From NCBI GenBank assembly GCA_003290165.1, contig QNQO01007596.1, positions 124,001 to 188,000 on the forward strand: a DNA stretch of 64,000 bases, read 5' to 3'. The translations under genes and the position numbers were made by a program. The stretch is from Berberis thunbergii. Taxonomy: Eukaryota; Streptophyta; Magnoliopsida; Ranunculales; Berberidaceae. Shown in pieces: positions 35,600 to 47,754 of this stretch. Positions within the stretch are counted from its first letter, which is position 1. Every line of letters begins with the position of its first letter. The notes beneath the pieces are model-generated. The model was not told the DNA's origin and searched no databases. It saw nothing but the letters and a program-made list of their open reading frames with translations.

Positions 35600-36000
35600 C
35601 CAACACTTAATGGATGGATCTTGCGCTATGACAGAGCATCCAACGAGAAGGGAAGTGTAGTTGGAATAACTCTGTACAACCCAGAGAGGGTGACTTTGGA
35701 AAAAGCCATTAAATTCAGTTTCAATGCCTCCGACAACAAAGTTGAGTACGAAGCACTAATAGTCGGACTACAGCTGGCTAAACACTTCTGAATTAATAAA
35801 GTCAATGTTATTACTGACTCCAAATTGGTGGCTAATCAGATGAACGACGAATTCCAAGTGAAAGATGCACAAATGAAAACATACCATCAAAAGGAAAATG
35901 AATTGATTGAAGGCTTCGATACAATCACCATTCAACGTTGTCCAAGAAAGGATATTCACAGAGCAGACAGCTTGGCGAATGAAGCATCACGTACAAAATA
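35600..36000 (+). pseudogene. Additional archaeal-type RNase H domain
   Basis: One of the best-preserved parts of the element. GWILRYDRASNEKGSVVGI matches the family's W.L.VDGSSN.KG.GAG, then SFNASDNKVEYEALIVGLQL (E and the flanking N preserved), VITDSKLVANQMND and RADSLANEAS. A second RNase H between RT/RNase H and integrase is a known trait of plant Tat elements. The first catalytic D is still present (RYD for the family's VDG), and the D of VITDSKLV is kept. Confidence 0.75.
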
Positions 36001-36129
36001 GATTGACAAACCCCTCATCACATTACAAGAAAACTCAATCTTAGAGAACGACGCACATGAAGTAAGTACAACAGATCAGGAAAATAATTGGATAACTCCA
36101 ATTCTGACATACATACAAAGCAAAACTCT

Positions 36130-37300
36130 ACTAATAAACAAAATGGAGGCCCGTAAGCTGCGAAACAGAGCAGCACGATACACACTGATAAATGACAAAC
36201 TATACAGGAAATTCACCACAGGTCTGCTGCTAAGATGCCTTTCACCCAGCGTCGTCGATTATGTTCTTCGGAAAATTCATTTCAGCATATGCAGGAATCA
36301 TCCAAGAGGCAGAACACTACCTCACAAAGTTCTAACATTGGGTACTATTTGCCAACAATGCAAGAGGATGCAAGCAAATTCATTTGGTTATGTGATAATT
36401 GCCAACGATTTGCTCTATACACGCACATGCCAGAGCAAAACATGATTCGCCATTCGCAAAATGGGGAACGAATATTGTAGGTCCGTTTTCAATCTTCGAT
36501 AGAAAGAAGTTCCTCTTTATAGCAGTTGACTTCTTCACCAAGTGGGTAGAGGTATAACCACTATCAAAAATAGAAGAAGCCCAGATCGAATACTTCTTAT
36601 GGAAGGAGATAATATGCATATTTGGAATCCCTAGAGCAATTGTCACAGATAATCGATCACAATTCAAAGGCAAAAAGGTTAAGAAGTTATGTGATAACTT
36701 GAACATCAATCATCACTTTTCAACACCTGCTCATCCACAAGCTAACAGACAAGCATAAGTAACCAACTGAACAATCCTATAGGCCATCAAGAAAAATCTT
36801 TAAGCAGCAAAAGGATTATGGGTAGCTGAATTGCCAGACATTCTCTGGGCCTGCAGGACAACGAAAAGAACTCCAACCAAAGAAACACCATTTGTCCTAA
36901 CTTATAGGTCTGAAGCAATGGTACCAGTCGAGATTGGCATGCCAACTTAGAAAACTGAAGAGTTATGAATATAGGACAATAATGAAGGACTTTGCGTCGG
37001 ACTTCTCGAAGAAAAATGGGACAAAACTTCAATCAAAATTGCACCTACCAACAGAAAATGGCTAGCTACTACAATAAAAAAAAGTCACACCCCACACATT
37101 CAAAATAGGTGATTGGGTACTCAGAAAGATCCAAATTAACACAAAAAAACCAGGTGCAGGGAATTTAACCCAAATTGGGAAGGGCCATACAAGGTAGTGA
37201 AAATCAATAGACCAGGAACACACTGATTAGAAAAATTCAGAGGAAGAGAAACTCAAGAGACCAAGTAATGTGGACAGCTTAAAAAGGTATTATTTGTAAA
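36130..37300 (+). pseudogene. Integrase of the second Tat-like element
   Basis: MEARKLRNRAARYTLINDKL precedes the zinc region. In the core, GTNIVGPF has N for the first catalytic D, TDNRSQFKGK keeps the second D, and the usual GQAEVTN reads RQA-stop-VTN, losing the glutamate. RTTKRTPTKETPFVLTYRSE and GPYKVVKINRPG follow. Clearly inactive. Confidence 0.75.
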
Positions 37301-37339
37301 CTATCACATTCCAATAAACTTTCGTCTCTCATTCCAGTA

Positions 37340-38165
37340 ATCTAAGCTAGTCTAGACAACTAAGTCAAACAACTATTAAAAAATCCTCTGGTCCGATCAC
37401 CATGTTGGACAAAGTGTATTAAGCTAGTTAGAACATCCGAGTCAGGCAAAAAAATTATTTATAAATCTTTTGGATCGATCACCATGTCGAACAATGAAGT
37501 GTATTAAGTTAGTCAGGACATCCGAGTCAGACTAGAAAATTATTTATAAATCTTCTAGTCCGATCACCACGTCAGACAACGAAGTGTATTTAAGCTAGTC
37601 AAGACATCTGAGTCAGACTGGAAAACTACTCATAAACCATCTCGCACGTTCACCATGTCGGACAACGAAGTGTGTTACGCTGGACAGGGCAACTAAGTCA
37701 GATAGCTAAATAGAAATCTTCTTGTTCGATCACCAAGTAAGACAATGAAATGCATAAAAATAGTCAAGACTACAAAGTTAGACTAAATATTTAAATTAAA
37801 AATCTTCTTGTCTGACCACCAAGTCAGACAATGAAGTGTATTAAGCTAGTCAAGACCACAAATCAGACTAGATATTCTTCTTCTACAGTTCAAGAACTAA
37901 GTCGAACGACGACCTGTGTTCCACCAGGCAGGATTATCAAGTCTTCTCTAAGTCTAAAACTTCCAAGTTAGAACATCTATGAAGCCCAAACATCGAAGTC
38001 AGGTTATGTTTATCATATTTTCTAAGTCTACACTACCAAGTCAGACTACAATATCTATAATGCTCAGACATCAAAGTAAGACTACATTTACTATATTTTC
38101 TAAGTCTAAACTACCAAGTTAGACTAGAGTATTTATGAAAGTAGACCTCCAAGTCATATAACACT
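37340..38165. repeat. Two adjoining tandem arrays, about 84-bp and about 76-bp periods
   Basis: First array: GATCACCAxGTCxGACAA..GAAGTGTATTAAGCTAGTCA recurs at about 37396, 37477, 37561, 37647, 37727 and 37815 (spacing 80-88). Second: CTAAGTCTAxACTxCCAAGT recurs at 37948, 38022 and 38100. Both share the AAGTCAGACTA core and look related. Location just after pol matches the Tat 3' repeat zone. Confidence 0.85.
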
Positions 38166-38465
38166 TACTACCAGTGAGGAAGATAAAACAACAAGAGACA
38201 TACAAATAAAGAAAACAATATCTTTATTGATAGTTCAAACAATTACATCAGGGGAAGAGGCAGGAAGAACAAATTGAGGAGAATAAATTTTATCAGCATA
38301 AGTAGGATCAACCGGAGGGACGAAGTTTTTTCTTCATTAGTAGGATAAGATCAAGTGGAAGAGACGAAACCTTGTCTTTATTGGCATGAACAATTGGAGG
38401 AGAATAAGATTTGTCTTCATCAATAGGGTCACTCGGAGGAGTTGGAGCATAATCTTCATCATCTC

Positions 38466-40295
38466 AGAAGGAGTGAAAACATCCTCAAAACGTTGTCCGC
38501 AATAGCACTATACTTGGACATGTCCCAGCCCTCCTTCGCTTCAGTATAGTCAATAATTTAAATTTGGCCAGCAACAATCTTACTAAACTCAATTGCATCT
38601 GCAGTGGACTTAGCTTGCTCTGCAAGTACATACAGTTTTTGTTTGATCCGAACGATCTCTTTTTCAACTCTTGAAAGCTTTTGACATGTTTGCTCCCTAC
38701 CGCTCATCTCATCAACAAGTTGCTCCTTAACAGAAGCGAGCACCGTAACCAGTTGTTCCACTCGCTCTTTAGAAGTCTCACGGAGAGCAGACTGTGAATC
38801 CACAACATTTAATGTCTGATTAAGAGCTACCTTCTCTATGGAAAATTTACTCTCAGTGGTAGATAATCGCTCACGCGGGCGATCCATCTTCTTTCCCACA
38901 AAAGGCACTTCAGAAGCATACTGATCCTTGACAACCTCAACTTCCTTTATAGCAGTCCCAGAAGCATTAATCATCTTCTCCTAATCAGTGCATGCCTTCT
39001 TCAGTTTATCCACTTGAGTCAGAGTAGCAGAAAGTTGCAATAGTTGCTCAACGTTCTTCTCCAAGGTAAACACATGTTCACAAGCAGCCTAATAATTAGA
39101 CCCCATCGTCTCAACATAAGTGAGTGGGACATCCCGTGTTCAGAGAAAAGGAAAAAGTCAAAAAAATGTGAACTCTCTACCCCCATTATTTGTTTTACAC
39201 CTTTGTCAAGGTGTTCTCCAGCAGAACGAACATGCATTGGGACTTTATCCATCAACCATTTATGTTAGGAGTTGATTTGATTATGTGCACTCTCACGCAC
39301 GTCAACTTCCAAGTATCGGTTGAACCCACTATTCGTATTGATACAGATAGCCCCAGGAACAGGTTCCCTCAAGCTAACTTGTGGATAGAACACAGAGAGT
39401 TAAGGAATGATTGAAGTTCCACTTTTGGTCGCTTATTTGACAACCAAAAAATTAGTGAGACGGACACGCCACCCTTTCCCTTCTTTTCCGAAATAACATA
39501 TGACTACTTCAGATGGAAAGGAGGTGAATCAGACAACTCCTTCAAACTCGGATCAGCAGAAGGACGAAGAAGAGGAGACTTAGAGCCCTGACCTTGATCA
39601 ACGACAACCTCATCAAAAGCAGGATTGTAATCTAAGTCTTCTAAAGATAGCTCTGCATTTGGATTATGAGACTGCTTTATTGCAAGCTATGCCATCTTAT
39701 TTGAAATTACACAATCTTCTTCATCCAAAACCTTGCTGAGGACAGTCACACCAGCAATAGCAAGGAGTTCCTTATCGTACTCACTCAATGGAGCACGAGG
39801 ACATAAAACTTTCACCTTGCTCTTCTCCATAGCCTACTTCAGTTCCTCATCTTTCTAAGCAACAATGCGAGAATTGTACACACGACTCTTCGCAGAAACA
39901 GTAAGAGGAATAACAGTTGGAATAGTCCTCATAGCAGAATCCGATTCAATAGGCTTTTTCCACTTTGGAGGACGAGCCTAATCAACCAAACTAATCACGA
40001 CCTGCCTATTGGAAGGGCTAGCAGGCATCAAAATTCTCATCTTCTTCGTGGTAGGACCAACACCACCAATGCTAACATGAGTGCTCTCATTGGTGGTAAG
40101 ATCAACATCACCAACGCTAACAAAAGCGTCGAGATCCTTAACTTTCTCGAATGTGCTCACTTTCTCCATCAACGCTAGCAGGAGTAGTATTCTTCTTTGT
40201 ACCACAAGAGCTAATAGAAGAAGCAGTTTGAGCAACAACGATACTAGAATCATGTTTATAAAGAACCAATAATCAATCCTGATCATTAAGGCTAA
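38466..40295 (-). pseudogene. C-terminal part of the antisense ORF of the second Tat-like element
   Basis: A minus-strand coiled-coil-rich frame at 38974-38558 (LRETSKERVEQLVTVLASVK) and upstream pieces (LSEYDKELLAIAGVTVL, NAELSLEDLDYNPAFD near 39600-39800). The right end is cut by the insertion of the third element, so the start of the apparent ORF at 40382 actually lies in that element's LTR. Confidence 0.6.
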
Positions 40296-40858
40296 TGCTT
40301 CTAAAAATTGTCCTTCTGAGAATTTGACACACAAAACAAATGTTAGACTGCCAAGGACTACCTTTTTGGTGGCCAAAGGCACTCCGATTCTTAAGTCAAC
40401 AATTCTGTTGGAGGAAGGAAGTAAATCTGGACAAAACTAAGTTAAAGTTTCATACCCGTGTCTAATGTTTCCTTTATTTTTATAATGGTCGCAATTAATT
40501 CTCTACATGCCTTAAGCATGTGAGGCGCAACGGAAGAAGATGTTTTATTTAACAATCTCCTCTTTAATGGAGATGCGTCCTTGTAGGCGTAACTCCCTCC
40601 ACGACTCTTATTGTGCAACGTTTCTCTTATTTATGATAGAACTCGTGTCGGGCTTGGATTTGGGGTCTTATTCATTCGGGCCTTGATTCAAGCCCTGTTT
40701 ACGTCTCCTCATTGGCGGGCCTTGTTTGGGCTTCTGTAATTGGCTTTATTCTTCTTGGGCTTTATGATCTGGCCCAATTGGCTGGACGTTATGTCCTCGT
40801 GATAAGTATCTATGCAACCTGTATGGCCGTGATGATCATCTATTTTGATGTATCATCA
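40296..40858 (-). repeat. 3' LTR of the third Tat-like element
   Basis: On the minus strand it starts TGATGATACATCA (40858 leftward) directly after the purine tract AAGGGGGGAGTACC, and ends near GAAGCA at 40296. Its first bases and last part align with the 31475-31896 LTR. TATA-like TTATAAAAATAAAG lies near 40480. Confidence 0.75.
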
Positions 40859-41188
40859 GGTACTCCCCCCTTAGTTAGTGGGTATGTTCACGTATCTACT
40901 AATTGTGTGACGGTTGGTATTTCAATTGCACTTTGCAATGAACTTAATGTTGTTAATAACTTTCGATCGGTTAATCATCCAATTACTTCATTGTCTGTTC
41001 GTTTTCGTGCATATTTTCTTGGAATTTAGCACGCCATTATGTCCCGTATGTCACTCCGTGAGCAGTTTCTTCATTGTTTAGTTGTTTAAAGGGTGTTGTG
41101 ACTACATTGCTTCCTCCTTTACGCCATCTTTGCTATTAGTGTTATTTCTTCTTTCCTATTGCCTTTTTACATATTTTCTTGCTTATTT

Positions 41189-42640
41189 ACGATGTCTGCT
41201 GGAGACCTACTGGACGGTGAGCAGCTTGCGACCTATGAAGCTCATTTTTCCCTAAAGAAGGCTTCTCAGGCTACCTTAGATAGTGTTCGTTCCAACTAAG
41301 CTTTGCCTTCTGACCTTGAGATCGTTCTTCCTCGTGAAAATGACAGTCCTTGTCATCTGAGGAAGGGGAATATTGCGCTTTTCCCTCGTATGTTCTATAC
41401 CGATCTTCAGTTTCCCATTCCGGAGCTATTCTGGTCTTATCTAGATTGTCTAGGTATTCCTCCTACTCATAGGGGCCCGAATGGTTAGAGGGTTATGGTT
41501 TCCACGTATGCATGGGCCATCCTTTTTGGTATTCCTTTAATTGCTAGAATCTTGCATTCTTTGGTGGGGTTTAGCATGAAACCTAACTGCACCTTTTTTT
41601 GTCCCCCCTGCATGTTTCGGTAACCTTAATGATGACATCAGGGGTTGGTCACGAGATTGGTTTTATGCATTTGTCAACTCTGGCTACTTCAATTTACGTG
41701 GTCTGAAAATAGTAAGGTCTTTTCAAGTTCCTATCAAGCGGCAGAATCAGCAATTGACCGCTGAATAACAGGTTATTAGCTTGCGTTTCCTGCAACTACC
41801 TGTAGTTCCTTTGGACACCTATCTTATTGATAATATGGTGAGCGCAATAGTTTATACAACATGAATGATACTGAGCGGGCTCTGCTAATCGAGAGGCAAG
41901 GCGCAGAGATTGCTGCTCATGTTGTCATTGTTGAAGGTGATAATGTTGTCGTTGATCGAAAAGTGACCTTGAATGTTACGGATATCCATGCTCTTGTTAA
42001 CAATGCTACCGGTCCGTCTTCCTGGAAGAGAAAAGTATCGAGGCCTGTTAGTCTGTCGAAGCGGTTGTTTCTCTGTTCTAACCGTGTTTTGAAGAAGAAA
42101 TGGCTCGTTGACTCTGTTCGTCATACTTCTCTTTACTCGGGTTTTGTAGATAGAGAGAATCTTCGAGGGAAGACCACTGCTCTTTGCAAGAGGAGGAAGA
42201 AATGAAGTTAGCATGGGAGAGGAATGAGAAAGATACCATTCACACGTTGGACGATGGTGAAAAGAGGCTCCTCTCTGCTTATGGCAGCCTTGATGCTGCT
42301 AAGTGTTCTAATGAGGACCCTCGGTCCTTAGTCGACAAGATGCTCTAGCTGGCTAATATCCAGTCTAGTGAGCTTGGTAGTTTTGATCGACTTCTCGAGA
42401 CACAGTCTCCTTATTCTTCTGCCCTTCCTGTTAATGATGGAGTGAAGGTCCCGCCTTCTACAACTTGCGTAGGCTATTCTACTTTTGTTGGGACCGCCAC
42501 TCATTTCGTTTTTGTTGGGCAACTAGAGAGTGAGGATGGTTCATCTGTCGTTCTTTCTTCTTTCCTAGCTGTGGGCAGTGATTCCTCCATACTACCGGAT
42601 CCTCGCGTTCTTCATTCGCAGATCAGTTGGAAGGAACCTA
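41189..42640 (+). pseudogene. Antisense ORF of the third Tat-like element, first part
   Basis: Starts MSAGDLLDGEQLATYEAHF. After one stop it reads LPFPIP-like QFPIPELFWSYLDCLGIPP and RGPNG, the same motif pair as the antisense ORF at 30488-28410. Later frames (41861-42205, 42205-42640) are rich in charged residues. Frameshifts and stops occur. It is interrupted near 42643. Confidence 0.65.
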
Positions 42641-42936
42641 GTTGTAATATCTGTAGTTTTTTTTTTCCGATAGTTCGATTTGTTTTTCGTTGTTTGATTT
42701 GCCTAACTTCAGATTTTTGAAATTTATTTCAATGGTATAGGTTGGTTAGATTTAGATTGCGTTTTAAAAAAAAATAAAAATTTTTATTATTTGGAGGGTG
42801 GGGTGTACTTAGACAATTTGGTGGGGGCACATAGCCACCCACACCCTAAAAGAAAACCCCAGTCTCTTCTTTTTCTTCCTTTTTTTTCTTTCCTTCAGTA
42901 CGTGTTCCTCCCGACGCCCCTTCTTCTCCGGTGTGC

Positions 42937-43365
42937 CACTACACCAAAACCCCCATTAGCAACGGTTCTGTACCGTGGGCGTAACCCATTGCCACAGCTA
43001 AGAGCCGTTGGCTACAGAGGCGTCGCGAAATTCTTTGTAACGGCTAAAAACCGTTGCTAAATGTTTAGCAACGGTTTTATGCTTGAATGGGGGTGATGAT
43101 TTTGATCATTTAGCCACGGTTTTAAACCGTTGCAAGAAGAATAGCAACGGTTTTTAGCCGTGGCAAAAATAGCCACGGTTTTAAGCCGTGACAAGGTGTA
43201 GATATTAGCCACGGTTTTAAACCGTGGCTAACAAGGTAGCAACGGTTTTTAGCCGTGGCTAACCCTGGCCACGGTTTTAAGCCGTGGCTAAACAGTGAGA
43301 AATAGCAACGGTTTTTAGCCGTAGCAATAGTTAGCCACGGTTTAAAACCGTGGCAAATTTTTTTT
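42937..43365. repeat. Left terminal and subterminal repeats of the CACTA element
   Basis: About a dozen copies of GCAACGGTTTT-AGCCGTGGC-like palindromes alternate in both orientations (for example CCACGGTTTTAAACCGTTGC near 43115). They are followed by a poly-T run and GCTATCAAATGAC, which recurs at 62239 in another CACTA element. Confidence 0.88.
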
Positions 43366-43640
43366 TTTTTTTTTTTTTAATATTTTTTTTTAATTTTTTT
43401 GCTATCAAATGACTAAAAGCATAAGCATCCAAATTTTAGTAAAACCAATACCTAATCAAATAGACAATGGGATTATTGAATTGATGGGTTTTAATTCCTC
43501 AATAACTAAGAAAAAACATTGTTATATATACAACCTAAAAAATGGGTCTATACAAGAATGCCAATCCAATATACATATAACAGTTTCAAGACTCCACAAC
43601 TAAAAAATGCCAGTTATGCAGAACTCGATTGAACATAACA

Positions 43641-43847
43641 AAATTACAGGGTGTCACAAGTAACCTTAAGCTTGATGTTCTCCTTCTCTAGGGTTGCAAT
43701 CACTCCTTTTAAAATTTCAGCACTTTCAACTTCTTGCTCTTCATCATTCCTTCTAGTCAACTCTAATTGCAGTCGCTTTATTTCTAATATTTTTTCATTC
43801 AATTCATTTTGTAAAGTTGTCATCTCTGCCACAGACTTTTGCCCCTA
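43641..43847 (-). pseudogene. Probable last exon of the CACTA element's own gene
   Basis: After a splice-acceptor-like TCTTTAG at about 43848, the minus strand reads GQKSVAEMTTLQNELNEKIL, then a charged heptad-rich stretch (ENIKLKV) ending in a stop. Position next to the subterminal repeats and the coiled-coil C-terminus fit the TNPA/Ptta-type protein of plant CACTA elements. That identity is inferred from location and style only. Confidence 0.45.
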
Positions 43848-43849
43848 AA

Positions 43850-44866
43850 GACATAAAAATCATAGAAATTAGAAAGAATTCTACCGAAAGGCACATGGTA
43901 AACACGAAGATGGTCAATAATCAACAGACACAAAGATAAACACACATAATTATCATAAATAACTATTCATTAATATTATCCATTCACCAAGGGTACATGG
44001 GGAACCATGCAAGTGAGGGGGAAGGTAAGAGAGAGGGGACATATAGCCTCTTGTTTTAAGGTAATGAACATCAAATTTCCTATTGTTTAGTTCTTGGGTT
44101 TTATATTTCCAGATTGAACTACCAAACAGTTAAGTCAACTAGACAAACACAATCAAACCTTTGTATCAAAGACTCTTCACTTCCACAAGAAATATATAAA
44201 CAATAACAACCAAAATATAAGCTTTGTAGCCAGGACAAGTACTCCACACTTAAGGGGAAAAAATATGAATGTTATGACTTATGAATATATGGCAATATAG
44301 AAAATGATCAATTTAAAAATGACTAACAAAATGAAGTTTATAACTGGGGTGAAAATATTGCACCCTCAATTTGGTTGGTAATTTGGTTAACATGTCTGAC
44401 ATGCCATACGGCCCATACCCAAGTTCGTCACTGACATGTATTTGCCAGTGTTACATAGAAGAATTACACCAAAGCGTATTTTGATCAAGATTCATAAGGG
44501 TTCCCTTTCAATAAGTCAATCTTTCTACTAATTGACTGGGTATAAATGTTCCTAGGACAGATATGCATAAAACATCAGGTAGCCAATGATCAAGGGTCAT
44601 TTAGTGAAACATAAAAACATGGTAATAGACTGTAATCAACAAAAAAAAAACCCTGGAAAGGTGCCAGCGTGGACTACATATCAGAAAAATTGCATTATTC
44701 TAAGAGCAAACAAAATGGATGAAATGTATGTATCGGCATCATTTGAACATTGACACACGGCAATTGTATAGCCATATCTGTGTTTGTTTGTTTAACAGGC
44801 CAATGCAAGTAAATTAAGTATTTGGATATCAGAAAAAGAACATGTAATTCAAAGACGTTATTACCT
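43850..44866. other. AT-rich intron-like DNA inside the CACTA element
   Basis: No exon-like stretch recognised. Lies between the presumed last exon and the kinase fragment. Confidence 0.4.
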
Positions 44867-45480
44867 TTGCCATTGACGGACGCATTTCCGGGCTTCTTCT
44901 AACACATAAGTATGCTGTTTTAGTCATATTGTACACTTCATAAGTGTCATAAGATTCTCCAATACGAGGATCAATGAGCTCATGCAAGGCAAGCTTCTCA
45001 ATAAGTTGTTCCGCCTAAAGTTATTGCAAAACATAATATTAAGCCAGAACACATCTAATAGCAGTAACTGCAAGCTTCTTTTAGACAGAATACTCAAGTT
45101 CACAATACAAATACCAGGGCGGTAAAGAATAACATACCCACTGGAGTAGAAATTGCTGCTGTCCTACTCTTTCATTGATGACTTTCCGTCCAGATATCAG
45201 TTGGAGCAGAACAATGCCAAATGAATAAACATCTGTCCGCACAGACACAAAACCACTCTCAGCATATTCTGGTGCGAGGTACCTGCACAGAACAAGGTTT
45301 GTGAATATGTTCTTGAGAACAAAAACCTTTGAATTGATTTCTCAAAGGTATGAAAAGTGGCAAATAAATTTCCTATCAGGAAGAAAGATCTTACCCTAAT
45401 GTACCGATTATCCTTGTACTAATAGCTTCTTCTGTCTTCCATTTAGCAAGGCCAAAGTCTCCTAACTGAGAAAGCATTCT
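44867..45480 (-). pseudogene. Captured receptor-like kinase fragment, three exons
   Basis: Exon 1 (about 45480-45395) reads LGDFGLAKW..., with the DFG metal-binding motif, to IIGTLG. Exon 2 (about 45285-45139) reads [20 protein letters not shown] then [13 protein letters not shown]: the APE motif and helix F. Exon 3 (about 45015-44867) reads AEQLIEKLALHELIDPRIGE and CVRRSPEMRPSMAK (the final R of the kinase fold). Splice sites are GT-AG in each case. The ATP-binding lobe and HRD loop are absent, so no kinase activity is possible. The style is PERK-like/receptor-like cytoplasmic kinase. Confidence 0.85.
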
Positions 45481-45857
45481 ATATGTTTCAGAATGCATAC
45501 ACAATTGAATCTGTAATTAACCCAAATTCTACAACAAATGCAAAATGAAGAGATTTATATAGTAGAAATCAATGGAGTTCAATGTTTAGACCTTTCATCA
45601 CTATGGGACACCGCCTTTCAGTCTTGAGCAAAATGAAAATATGCATCTAATAGACTTGTAAACAAGACACAGTGACTATTTGTCTATTTGAATATCCATG
45701 AATAAGAAAGAAAAAATATACTTCATCATCCCCCTTCTCCACAAGCAAAGAGAAACTAAGAAAACAACTTTTAACTTCAAGAATAGCGTGATACATCATG
45801 GCCAGTTCAATTCCTTCAACGCTTCGTGAGACGTCTACAACTTCAGAGGATCATACC

Positions 45858-46398
45858 TCTAAAAGATCTGCAGACTTCTCCAACCGCTTCACAAGACCAG
45901 CCTGGCGACAGATCTGAGCAGCAATTTCATTATGGGGAAGACCGGCAGCTGAAAAGAGAGGAATCTTTTGTCCTCGTGCAATGGAGTTCATAAGGTCAAT
46001 TGTTGAAATTCCGGTTTGAATCATTTCCTCTGGATATGTTCTCTCACTGGGGTTGATTGAACTTCCTAAAAAGACAAATATAAGTTGTAAAAGATACAGA
46101 AAAATTATTTGCATATAACATTATAACTTGCTATTTATGATCTAGACATCCTTTTCTTTGTCTTTATTTTTTTTTGTTTTTCCCTCTAAAGAGAAAGCTG
46201 GTATTTGATTCTCAGTTTACTGTAAATTTTGCCAAAGTACCATCAGTGCACCCTCTTTGAAATTATTACTCCCAAACAACTCACCAGATATATCCAAGTA
46301 CGCCTCAGGCAAAATAGGGGGGCCATTATCAATAGGTTTCCCTGATCCATTAAAAATGCGGCCAAGCATATCTAATGAAACAGGAGTTTTCAAAACCT
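45858..46398 (-). pseudogene. VHA-B: Captured V-ATPase subunit B fragment, two exons
   Basis: Exon 46398-46286 reads [20 protein letters not shown] and [11 protein letters not shown]; exon about 46067-45858 reads [40 protein letters not shown] and [12 protein letters not shown]. Both follow the subunit B of vacuolar proton pumps almost without change, are in the right order, and join in phase through GT-AG introns. Only the central part of the ~490-residue protein is present. High conservation suggests a recent capture. Confidence 0.92.
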
Positions 46399-46409
46399 GC
46401 AAAAAAAAG

Positions 46410-46850
46410 AGTAACAGAGTCCACGGTCAGAAGGAAATAATCACAGTAAAAAAGGTCCTCTGTTGCTATATTTGTCGAAAAATGTCAAAAACGAACATGC
46501 TGCATTACCACCAGTCCATCAGCAAGAATCGCAGCAGCTCAGAACACAACACAGCAACAGGACGCTCTGCGACGCAACAACGTCCATCAGCCTAACGCGT
46601 ATCCACCATCTCGCCACGGCCTTACCACCAGTCCAGGCCGCAGCACAGTACGCAGCAACCAGTGCCCAGTCCTTCCAGTCCGCAGACTCTCCCTGCTCCG
46701 AAAAATAGGGGACACTCTGTTTTACAGCAGAGTGCCCTGCCAGCACTCGGTTCCAGGACCTACCATTGCCCATTCTTGCTGCGTCTATTCTTCCCCGTGA
46801 CGTGTGTATACAGACTACTTACCATGACCCCGTCTACTTGGAGTATTGTC
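46410..46850. other. CAG/CAA-rich, GC-richer segment
   Basis: About 46497-46690 is rich in CAGCA/CAACA words and GC-richer than its surroundings; a similar segment lies at 49699-49860. They may be two copies of one unknown insert. No protein recognised. Confidence 0.4.
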
Positions 46851-46869
46851 TGTCTCATAGGTTCTAAAA

Positions 46870-47002
46870 GAGGCAGCGGAACTCCAGGACAGCAAGCTCT
46901 TCTTCTGAAGGTTCTATATCAGCACCATATTCAACATCATCCTTGTATTGTTGCTCAGCAAGGGGACGTTTATATGTTTGCCAATGATCAGCTGGTACCT
47001 AG
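46870..47002 (-). pseudogene. Unidentified captured exon
   Basis: On the minus strand an open stretch reads VPADHWQTYKRPLAEQQY, then DDVEYGADIEPSEEELAVLE. The sequence is acidic and compositionally protein-like, flanked by AG- and GT-type signals. I do not recognise the parent gene. Confidence 0.45.
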
Positions 47003-47605
47003 CAAAGAATCAAAACTTGATCAATATTAGATATGATGTTCTAGTTCAGAATCATTGAATGTGTATCCAACTCATGCATGCTATAGTATTCAATTGACAG
47101 TGTTGCGAAAATTACAACACATAAAAAAGAATCGACCAAGTTCCAATGAAGAGGTTACTAATGACATAGCATGCTAGTCATGATGCTATTTGAACTGCAC
47201 TTACGCAATTTGAATTGCAAGTCCCAGCTTAATTTGAATGCTTTGAAGTGCAGTTCAAATTTCATGTACTTTAACTAGTATATGATCAATATAACTATGT
47301 TGAAACAAAATCAACCTATGTGCAATCCAAGCCTTGACGACATCCATCTTTACTTTCGAAACATTCACCTACATCCATAAATAGAATACACTAATATAGA
47401 AATTTGTACCTTTGCAAAAAGTCTACAACTCCTTCTCTTAGGACATTTGAAGCCCATGGACTAGAAGAATTTGAGCACGTAGGGAACCCAAAAAATTTTC
47501 CTATTCTTCTTTGCCTGTGTTTACATAAGCATAGATAAATTAGGAAACCAGAAAATTGAATAAAGGATAACAAATGAAGGTAAAGAGCAGAGAGTCATAC
47601 TATGT

Positions 47606-47754
47606 ACTTCTGCATCCTTCAACAAGTTTTGCTGAGAGGGTTTCCCAACCTTGTGGATATGCGGTGTTGGTGGTCCTTCTGCATGGTGATGTGAGGATGA
47701 CATACTTCTCGCATCAATCTCCTTTGTGTTAAGTTTGTCCTTTGAACGAGCCAT
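47606..47754 (-). pseudogene. Unidentified captured first exon (possibly sulfate transporter N-terminus)
   Basis: Starts MARSKDKLNTKEIDARS and continues TPHIHKVGKPSQQNLLKDAE, ending at GTACAT, a possible donor site. The PH.HKVG.P..QNLLK pattern is reminiscent of the N-terminus of plant sulfate transporters, but the stretch is too short to be sure. Confidence 0.4.

Larger units (their letters stand above)
31475..40295 (+). mobile_element. Second Tat-like LTR element, with full gag-pol order, cut by the third
   Basis: 5' LTR, primer site, gag, protease, RT, RNase H, archaeal-type RNase H, integrase, tandem array and antisense ORF are in order. All are decayed by stops and shifts. It is interrupted at 40296 by an inverted Tat-like element; its remaining antisense ORF and 3' LTR should lie beyond the window. 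The 51 bases at 31424-31474 separate it from the first element. Confidence 0.75.

Noticed and set aside
39978..40382. 134-residue minus-strand ORF as a gene
   Set aside because: Its first part translates the LTR of the inverted element (40296-40858); it is a junction artefact.
44867..45480. Functional protein kinase gene
   Set aside because: Only the activation segment and C-lobe are present; ATP-binding lobe and HRD loop are missing, and it lies inside a CACTA element.
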